Below, in pieces: positions 6,432-11,589 of a stretch of 11,589 nt of DNA (position 1 is its first letter; each line of letters begins with the position of its first letter). The notes beneath the pieces were generated by a model that worked only from the letters and a program-made list of their open reading frames with translations, had not been told where the DNA came from and ran no database searches. This DNA comes from CAZVCJ01 sp964625745. GTDB lineage: Bacteria > Chloroflexota > Anaerolineae > VGOG01. Location: contig CAZVCJ010000129.1 of NCBI GenBank assembly GCA_964625745.1, forward strand, positions 1 to 11,589, given 5' to 3'. The position numbers were made by a program, and so were the translations under genes.

Positions 6432-7291
6432 ATGCACACCGTAGAAGTTTCCCACGTCGCCAAATCGTTCGGCGATACCCAGGCCGTGGTTGACGTATCC
6501 TTCGACGTCGAACGCGGCGAGATTTTCGGCTTGCTCGGCCCCAACGGCGCGGGCAAGACCACCACCATCCGCCTGATGCTGGACATCTTCAAGCCGGAGC
6601 GCGGCAAGGTGTCCATCCTGGACGGGCCGATGACCGAGCAGAAGAAAGATCGCATCGGCTACATGCCCGAAGATCGCGGCCTCTACCAGGACGCCCCCCT
6701 GGAGCGCTGCCTGCTCTACCTGGCTTCGCTGAAGGGCATGTCATCTACAGAAGCCCGTCAACGCCTGGGGGCGCTGCTGGAACGCTTCGACCTGGCCGCC
6801 CACAAAAGCAAGAAGGTCAAAGAGCTCAGCAAGGGCATGCAGCAAAAGGCGCAGATCATCAACACCATCATCCATCGCCCAGAGCTGGTCATCATTGACG
6901 AGCCCTTCGCCGCCCTCGACCCCATCAACACCCAATTGGTCAAGGATCTGATGCGGGAATTGCGCCAGCAGGGGACCACGATTCTCATGTCCACCCATCA
7001 GATGCACCAGGTCGAGGAGCTGTGCGACCGCATCCTGCTAATTGACGATGGGAAGGACGTGCTCTACGGCAACCTGGACGAGATCCGTCGCCGGTTCTCC
7101 GGCCACGCCGTGCTGGTGCGCGCTGCGGGCGATCTCCCCACCGTGGCAGGGGTGGAACAGGTCTCACCTCACAATAACGCTGTCAAGCTGACTCTGGCCA
7201 AGGATACCACGCCCCAGGACGTGTTGCACGCTCTGATGGCCCAAAACGTGATCCTGGAGAAGTTCGAGATCGCCATCCCCACCCTGGACGA
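6432..7291 (+). CDS. ABC transporter ATP-binding protein, NatA-type (3' end lost in gap)
   Basis: ATP-hydrolysing subunit of an ABC-2 exporter. Visible motifs are Walker A GPNGAGKTT (36-44), signature LSKGMQQK (132-139), Walker B LVIIDEP (D156, E157), D-loop ALDP (161-164) and switch His189 in STHQ. LSKGM rather than LSGGQ is typical of the NatA-like group. A C-terminal DUF4162-like domain (about 215-286) reads to FEIAIPTLDE, where the family normally ends within 10-15 residues, so only the last codons and stop are missing. The start ATG has AAAGGAG 9 nt upstream. The two permeases encoded downstream are the likely partners. NatAB exports sodium in Bacillus, but homologues export many substrates and nothing here shows which one. 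Confidence 0.93.
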
Positions 7292-7391
7292 NNNNNNNNN
7301 NNNNNNNNNNNNNNNNNNNNNNNNNNNNNNNNNNNNNNNNNNNNNNNNNNNNNNNNNNNNNNNNNNNNNNNNNNNNNNNNNNNNNNNNNNN
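7292..7391. other. Assembly gap (100 N)
   Basis: Exactly 100 undetermined bases, a conventional placeholder for a gap of unknown length. It hides the ATPase stop codon and the permease start with its first membrane helix. The frame runs through only because of the placeholder length. Judging by usual NatB-like lengths (about 400 residues or more), the true gap is probably several hundred bases. Confidence 0.95.
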
Positions 7392-8375
7392 CCCTTTCAG
7401 ACAGAGGAAGAGGCAGGCGAGGCATTGGAGTCCAAAGCGATCCAGGCCTATTACGTCGTGGCTGCCGACTATCGCCAGACCAACCGCGTCGAGTTGGTGT
7501 ACATCGAGCCGCCCGGCGATAACGTCACCAGTCAGTTTTGGGATTTCATGCAGATCAATGGGCTGGCCGACCTGCCACCAGAGATTGCCCGCCGGGCTGT
7601 GGCCGGCAGCAATCTGATCGTGCACTGGCCGGATGACATGCCGGGTGGAGGCCGCGAATTCTCCGAAAGGACGTTCCTGAACAACCTTCTGCCGTTCTTC
7701 GTAGGCATCGTCTTCGTTGTGCTGCTCTTTATGAGCTCTGGCTATTTGACGCAAGCCGTAGCCACGGAGAAAGAGAACCGTACCATGGAGATTGTGGTGA
7801 CCTCGATCTCGCCTGGTCAGTTGATCGGCGGCAAGGTGTTGGGCATCATCGCCATCACTCTCACTCAAGTCATTGCCTGGATCGCCTTTGCCGTGCTGGC
7901 AGTGCTGATCGGTGGCCGTTATCTGGGCCTCGGCTTCCTTGAGAACCTGAGCATAGATCCGCAAATCATCATCACCATGCTGGCCATCGCAACCCCCACC
8001 TACGTGATGCTCGCCTCCCTGATGGCCGCCGTTGGAGCAACTGCAACAGAGGGCCAGGATGCCCAGCAGGTCGCAGGACTCTTTAGCCTGCCGGTCGTAG
8101 CGCCTTTCTGGTTTGCCGTGCTGATCATAGAAAATCCCAGCAGTCCCCTGGCTATCGGCTTGAGCCTCTTCCCACCCACAGCCCTGTCCACGTTCGCTAT
8201 ACGTATGATGTCCGTGCCAATACCGTCCTGGCAAATTGCCGTCAGCGTGACGCTTCTGGTGCTGTGCGCGGGGGGAGCGGTGTGGGTGGCCGGACGCGCC
8301 TTTCGCCTGGGGATGCTCCGCTATGGACAGCGGCTTAACTGGCGCGAGCTTGTCAACGTGAAGCGTAAAACGTGA
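7392..8375 (+). CDS. ABC-2 type permease, NatB-like (5' partial)
   Basis: The 327 residues after the gap are the C-terminal part of an ABC-2 permease. The fragment opens inside the large extracytoplasmic domain (EEEAGEALESKAIQAYYVVAA, a fold in which a helix is followed by YYVVPADY-like text). A membrane helix (NNLLPFFVGIVFVVLLF) follows, then the family hallmark ATEKENRTMEIVVTSISPGQ, a cytoplasmic segment that contacts the ATPase, then four or five more helices. The first helix and start are in the gap. The last codons, CGT AAA ACG TGA, belong to an inverted repeat, so the native C-terminus (NVKRKT) may have been rewritten by that element. It is the likely membrane partner of the ATPase encoded before it. 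The substrate is unknown. Confidence 0.9.
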   Translation, partial: PFQTEEEAGEALESKAIQAYYVVAADYRQTNRVELVYIEPPGDNVTSQFWDFMQINGLADLPPEIARRAVAGSNLIVHWPDDMPGGGREFSERTFLNNLLPFFVGIVFVVLLFMSSGYLTQAVATEKENRTMEIVVTSISPGQLIGGKVLGIIAITLTQVIAWIAFAVLAVLIGGRYLGLGFLENLSIDPQIIITMLAIATPTYVMLASLMAAVGATATEGQDAQQVAGLFSLPVVAPFWFAVLIIENPSSPLAIGLSLFPPTALSTFAIRMMSVPIPSWQIAVSVTLLVLCAGGAVWVAGRAFRLGMLRYGQRLNWRELVNVKRKT

Positions 8376-8426
8376 AACGTAAAACGTAACTGGGGAACCT
8401 TACGTTTCACGTTTTACGTTTTACGT
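8356..8426. repeat. Inverted repeat of ACGTAAA/ACGTGAA units between permease genes
   Basis: The arms 8356-8382 and 8400-8426 match at 25 of 27 positions. Both mismatches would be G-U pairs in RNA, and the inner 19 bp (8364-8382 with 8400-8418) are perfect, around a 17-nt loop. The arms are made of heptamer-like units (CGTAAAA, CGTGAAA), which allow pairing in a second register. The left arm carries the TGA of the upstream permease (8373-8375), and the right arm ends 4 nt before the ribosome site GGAGG (8431-8435) of the next gene. No T-tract follows, so a Rho-independent terminator is unlikely. An mRNA processing or stability hairpin, or a mobile palindromic repeat, fits better. Similar text (ACGTAACGTAA) surrounds the stop of the FAD gene at 6403-6413. 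Confidence 0.8.
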
Positions 8427-8439
8427 CAATGGAGGAATC

Positions 8440-9306
8440 ATGAAAAAGACCTTACTTGTTCTGCGTAACGAAATCCTCACCGCCGTCACCCGCAAGTCGT
8501 TTCTGTTCACCGCCTTCGGCCTCCCGCTGATTGCGGTCCTGATTTTCCTGGGCGCTTCCGTTTTGAGGAGCAACGCCATCAGTGCGCTCGGAGTATCAAC
8601 CAGCGGCTCGAATAAGTCCGAGCCCCAGGTCGAGGGATACGTTGACCATAGTGGGTTGATCAAAGCCATCCCCGAAGACATCCCATCAAACATCCTCGTG
8701 GCCTACCCCGATGAGGCCAGCGCCCGCCAGGCATTAAGTGATGACGAGATTGCCGCCTATTATGTCATCCCTGCAGATTATATCATCAGCGGCGACCTGA
8801 TCTACATCAATCCGGAGTATAGCTGGACCTCGAACAAGGGCCAATCGTGGATCATGCGCCAGACGATCACCGCCAACCTTTTGGATAACGACCCTGAGCG
8901 GATCCAGTGGTTCTGGAACGCGATGAACATAGAGGTGCAAGCTCTGGCTCCCAGCCAAAAGCGTGACGAGGACAATCCATTGACGTACGCCGTTCCCTAT
9001 GCCACCATGATGATCTTTTACGTGGTCATCATTATGTCATCCAGCTTGCTGCTCAACAGCGTAACCGTGGAGAAGCAGAANNNNNNNNNNNNNNNNNNNN
9101 NNNNNNNNNNNNNNNNNNNNNNNNNNNNNNNNNNNNNNNNNNNNNNNNNNNNNNNNNNNNNNNNNNNNNNNNNNNNNNNNCTGCTGCTGATCACTGTCTA
9201 CTTTATCCTCCATGCCGTCACGGGCGTGTTCCGCGCCCAATACCTGCTCTCCGGACAGACCTTCTCGGTAAGACGTTACTTCAGCGCGCTCCTGGGGAAG
9301 GCGTAG
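8440..9306 (+). CDS. Second ABC-2 type permease, NatB-like, interrupted by assembly gap
   Basis: This is a paralogue of the upstream permease and the third part of the exporter. ATG 8440 follows GGAGG by 4 nt. Residues 1-213 give a cytoplasmic start (KKTLLVLRNEILTAVTRKS), membrane helix 1 (FLFTAFGLPLIAVLIFLGAS), an extracytoplasmic domain with AAYYVIPADYIISGDLIYI matching the first permease's AYYVVAADY text, and helix 2 ending SVTVEKQ, which begins the TVEKENR-like coupling segment. The gap removes the core helices. After it, the last helix (LLLITVYFILHAVTGVF) and the tail YLLSGQTFSVRRYFSALLGK are typical of the family end. Normal length is about 400 residues, so the true gap is likely some hundreds of bases. 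The two permeases probably form a heterodimer with the NatA-like ATPase. Confidence 0.88.
   Translation: MKKTLLVLRNEILTAVTRKSFLFTAFGLPLIAVLIFLGASVLRSNAISALGVSTSGSNKSEPQVEGYVDHSGLIKAIPEDIPSNILVAYPDEASARQALSDDEIAAYYVIPADYIISGDLIYINPEYSWTSNKGQSWIMRQTITANLLDNDPERIQWFWNAMNIEVQALAPSQKRDEDNPLTYAVPYATMMIFYVVIIMSSSLLLNSVTVEKQXXXXXXXXXXXXXXXXXXXXXXXXXXXXXXXXXXLLLITVYFILHAVTGVFRAQYLLSGQTFSVRRYFSALLGKA
9081..9180. other. Assembly gap (100 N)
   Basis: A second run of exactly 100 N, inside the second permease gene, where the central membrane helices should be encoded. Its length is a placeholder. Confidence 0.95.
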
Positions 9307-9315
9307 GGCAATAAC

Positions 9316-11232
9316 ATGAAACCCAAGCTCTTTGCCCTGGTAGTTCTGCTAGCCATACTACTGGGACTGGTGGGGTGCGACAAACGAGAAGACAGTGGTG
9401 AGGTGGCCCCTTTCGAGAAGGCACCTTGCCCATTGGAATTGCCGAAAAGCGTCATCGTCGGTCAAGACATCGTCTGCGGTTACGTGACCGTGCCTGAAGA
9501 ACACGACGATCCCGACGGCGGAACGATTCGCCTGGCAGTTGCCATCATCAAGAGCACCAGCGAGAACCCTGCCCCTGACCCGCTGGTCGTGGAAGCTGGC
9601 GGACCGGGGGGCTCCACGCTGGGCTCCATTCCCTCGATGCTGGTCTTGGCAGATCTTCGGTCACAGCGTGATATCGTACTGGTGGAACAGCGCGGTACCC
9701 TCTATTCCCGGCCATGCTTGCTGTGTGAGGAAGTCGCGGGTATCGTGACGAAGATGTTGAGCCAGAACTTAAGCGATGAGGAAAAGTTTGCGCTTGAGAT
9801 CGGAGCCCTCACCGCTTGCCGCGACCGTTTGGTTGCAGAAGGAGTCAATCTTTCCGCCTATGACAGCCTCGAAAACGCGGCCGACATCGTGACGGTGCTG
9901 ACAGTGCTGGGCTATGAGAAATTCAACTTCTACGGTGTATCCTATTCCACCATGCTGGCGCAGCACCTCATGCGCGACTATCCCCACCGCCTGCGCAGCG
10001 TCATCCTCGACAGCGTTGCTCCACTATCTGTGAATGGCTTTGTGCAGTTGCCCAACAGCGCAGACCGCGCTTTCCGATTGCTGTTTGAGCGCTGCGCGGA
10101 AGACCCTGTTTGTGACCATCATTTCCCCAATCTGGAGACCATCTTTTTCGATCTGGTGGAGGAGCTCAACAAGAATCCCGTCACCATCCACTTTGAGGCT
10201 CCCATGCAGATCGCAGAGCTTTTGACAGGCGATTGTCTGATCGGACAACTGTTCGATAGCCTTCAGCAAGGTATCGCGCCTATGCTGCCGGCGACCATCT
10301 ATGCCATGGCAGACGGTGAAACCAGCCTGATGACAAGGATCGGCACCCCGCGGTCCCTTCCCAAAGCCATGCTCATCAACGGGATGGCCCTCTCGGTGCT
10401 GTGTGCTGAGGAAATGGATTACGCTGATGCAGACTTCGACCTTGAGGGGGTCTATCCGCAAATTGGTACCGTCTTGCGGGACAATCTGGATATTCGGGAC
10501 TACTGCGCGGTATGGAACGTTGAGCCACTAAGTGCCGATGTGAGCGCCCCAGTGGTCAGCGACATCCCCACGTTGATCCTCTCCGGCGAATTTGACCCCA
10601 ACACGCCCCCCAGCGCCGGCAGCCTGGTGGCCGAAACCCTGAGCAACAGCTACGCCTATACCTTCCCAGGCATCAGCCACAGCGTTCTGAGCAACAGCCT
10701 CTGCGCCCAGTCCATCCTGTTGGATTTCCTCGACAATCCCACCCACGAGCCAGACGCCAGTTGCATGGCCGATATGGGCCTGCAATTCGTCGTTCCAACG
10801 GACGACATCAAGCTACAACCGTTCACTGATAAAGCGTATGGTATCCGTGGTGTCCTGCCAGCAGGCTGGGCTAAAACAGGGTCAGGTTCTTATACGCGCC
10901 TCAGCTCCAGGGGAGACCTGACCTTCCTCCTGATGGTCAAGTTCCCAAACATCCCTCTCGACCAACTCCTCACCCCACGGCTGCAACGCCTGGGCATTGA
11001 CAAGCTTCCAAAAAGCGCCGGTCGCTACGAGACAGCAGCCTTCACCTGGGATCTCTATACTTTTGAAGGCAATATGCCAAGTCTCGGAGGAACGGTCATA
11101 GTTGATTATGCAATCGCCGAAACCGACGCTGGCATCTACCTCGTCGGTCTGTATGCTTCGCCAGGTGAGTATGAGGGGCTGCATGAGACGGTCTTCTTGC
11201 CTGTGGTGGATGCCCTGGCTCCCTTGGAATAG
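9316..11232 (+). CDS. Secreted lipoprotein alpha/beta hydrolase, peptidase S33-like, with extra C-terminal domain
   Basis: A 638-residue protein with a lipoprotein signal (FALVVLLAILLGLVGC, lipid-modified Cys21). The alpha/beta-hydrolase core resembles proline iminopeptidase/tripeptidyl aminopeptidase (S33). It has oxyanion loop GGPGGS (95-100), nucleophile elbow GVSYS (Ser209), acid Asp427 in SGEFDPNTPP and base His455 in PGISHS, where the S33/TAP-like consensus usually has GxGHG. The C-terminal half of the core fits a TAP-like C-terminal domain (PF08386). Residues about 490-638 form an added beta-rich domain without recognised motifs. It should be anchored outside the membrane and release N-terminal residues from peptides, or act as an esterase. 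It starts 9 nt after the second permease gene with only a weak ribosome site, so it is probably translated from the same transcript. A role in processing the exporter's cargo is inference from position. Confidence 0.85.
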   Translation: MKPKLFALVVLLAILLGLVGCDKREDSGEVAPFEKAPCPLELPKSVIVGQDIVCGYVTVPEEHDDPDGGTIRLAVAIIKSTSENPAPDPLVVEAGGPGGSTLGSIPSMLVLADLRSQRDIVLVEQRGTLYSRPCLLCEEVAGIVTKMLSQNLSDEEKFALEIGALTACRDRLVAEGVNLSAYDSLENAADIVTVLTVLGYEKFNFYGVSYSTMLAQHLMRDYPHRLRSVILDSVAPLSVNGFVQLPNSADRAFRLLFERCAEDPVCDHHFPNLETIFFDLVEELNKNPVTIHFEAPMQIAELLTGDCLIGQLFDSLQQGIAPMLPATIYAMADGETSLMTRIGTPRSLPKAMLINGMALSVLCAEEMDYADADFDLEGVYPQIGTVLRDNLDIRDYCAVWNVEPLSADVSAPVVSDIPTLILSGEFDPNTPPSAGSLVAETLSNSYAYTFPGISHSVLSNSLCAQSILLDFLDNPTHEPDASCMADMGLQFVVPTDDIKLQPFTDKAYGIRGVLPAGWAKTGSGSYTRLSSRGDLTFLLMVKFPNIPLDQLLTPRLQRLGIDKLPKSAGRYETAAFTWDLYTFEGNMPSLGGTVIVDYAIAETDAGIYLVGLYASPGEYEGLHETVFLPVVDALAPLE

Positions 11233-11271
11233 CTGCTGAAAAGCGAGCACACTGTCAAGAGGGGAAAAGCG

Positions 11272-11589
11272 ATGAAACCCAAAGTCCTTGCTCTGCTGGT
11301 CTTGTTGGCCCTGCTCCTGGGAATGGTGGCTTGCGGCGAGAAGACAACGCCGACAACGGCAGCCACAGCCCAATCATATTGGCCCACTGAAGCCTGGCGT
11401 ACCTCCACCCCTGAGGAACAGGGGATGGACTCGGAGATGCTGGCCGATATGCTGGAGACCATCCACGAACAGGACTACGACGTTGATGGCGTGGTGGTCG
11501 TCCGCAATGGGTACATGGTGGTAGACGCCGCTATCATTCCCGTAAACTTAAGGCTCGAAGGCCCGTCCTCGGGCCGCCCCGGGGACGGG
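11272..11589 (+). CDS. Lipoprotein serine hydrolase, class C beta-lactamase-like (3' partial, possibly interrupted)
   Basis: ATG 11272 follows GAGGGG. The signal peptide (MKPKVLALLVLLALLLGMVAC, Cys21) closely resembles that of the hydrolase upstream. A Thr/Ala-rich spacer follows, then WPTEAWRTSTPEEQGMDSE and VVVVRNGYMVVDA. This is the typical N-terminal region of beta-lactamase-family serine hydrolases (PF00144), in which a phrase of the type STPEEQGMDS precedes the catalytic domain. The catalytic SxxK would come about 20-40 residues further on, beyond the window. After VVDA (base 11529) the reading becomes AIIPVNLRLEGPSSGRPGDG, which does not look like the family continuation (aromatic residues are expected), and a strong hairpin begins. 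The gene may be interrupted there or the contig end may be faulty. Proteins of this group are DD-peptidase or esterase relatives. The substrate is unknown. Confidence 0.72.
   Translation, partial: MKPKVLALLVLLALLLGMVACGEKTTPTTAATAQSYWPTEAWRTSTPEEQGMDSEMLADMLETIHEQDYDVDGVVVVRNGYMVVDAAIIPVNLRLEGPSSGRPGDG
11562..11589. repeat. GC-rich 12-bp-stem hairpin at window end
   Basis: CCCGTCCTCGGG (11562-11573) pairs with CCCGGGGACGGG (11578-11589) around the 4-nt loop CCGC. All 12 positions pair, one as G-U. The stem may extend past the window, since base 11561 (G) is free to pair onward. It could be part of a palindromic repeat, an insertion-sequence end or an assembly fold-back. Confidence 0.65.

Noticed and set aside
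7164..8234. 356-residue minus-strand frame across the first gap
   Set aside because: It is antisense to the ABC genes and includes the N run, with no recognisable domain.
6432..8375. Single fused ATPase-permease gene
   Set aside because: The frame is continuous only through a 100-N placeholder. The family ends and starts show two genes.

Overview
The window looks like a scaffold from an uncultured Chloroflexota bacterium (Anaerolineae-like), probably metagenome-assembled. This is inferred from secreted proteins with Thr-Pro linkers, dockerin-type repeats carrying DIVDIMLVA, and natA/natB-type ABC genes beside lipoprotein hydrolases. Two runs of exactly 100 N are scaffold gaps. Every convincing intact gene is on the + strand. 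I found no rRNA, tRNA, CRISPR array or transposase gene.

Region 1 (1-3280) is the 3' part of a very large secreted protein: right-handed beta-helix, Thr/Pro linker, cohesin-like module, internal dockerin and a C-terminal GH5-like glycosidase. Region 2 (3281-3672) contains no intact gene. It holds a stop-codon-overlapping inverted repeat and, on the minus strand, the decayed remains of what looks like a toxin-antitoxin operon with a TumE/DUF6516-like toxin. Region 3 (3673-4564) is a second secreted beta-helix protein that seems to start at CTG. Its linker and dockerin lie in another frame, so the gene is frameshifted. Region 4 (4561-6408) has a near-consensus promoter overlapping the previous stop, then a Tat-signal FAD oxidoreductase that also ends in a dockerin-like domain.

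Region 5 (6432-9306) is a NatA/NatB-type ABC exporter: one ATPase and two permeases. A gap hides the ATPase/permease junction and another hides the middle of the second permease. A 71-bp hairpin-forming repeat lies between the permease genes and supplies the first permease's stop codon. Region 6 (9316-11589) has two lipoproteins with related signal peptides: an S33-family alpha/beta hydrolase and a truncated serine-hydrolase (class C beta-lactamase-like) gene. The latter appears to run into a strong GC-rich hairpin at the window edge.

The most interesting theme is that three neighbouring exported proteins share closely related dockerin modules while one also carries a cohesin-like module. This suggests a small non-cellulosomal cohesin-dockerin assembly that includes a flavoenzyme. 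The assembly is an inference; the modules are visible in the sequence. The ABC exporter and lipoprotein genes follow closely on the same strand but have no evident functional link to the dockerin proteins.
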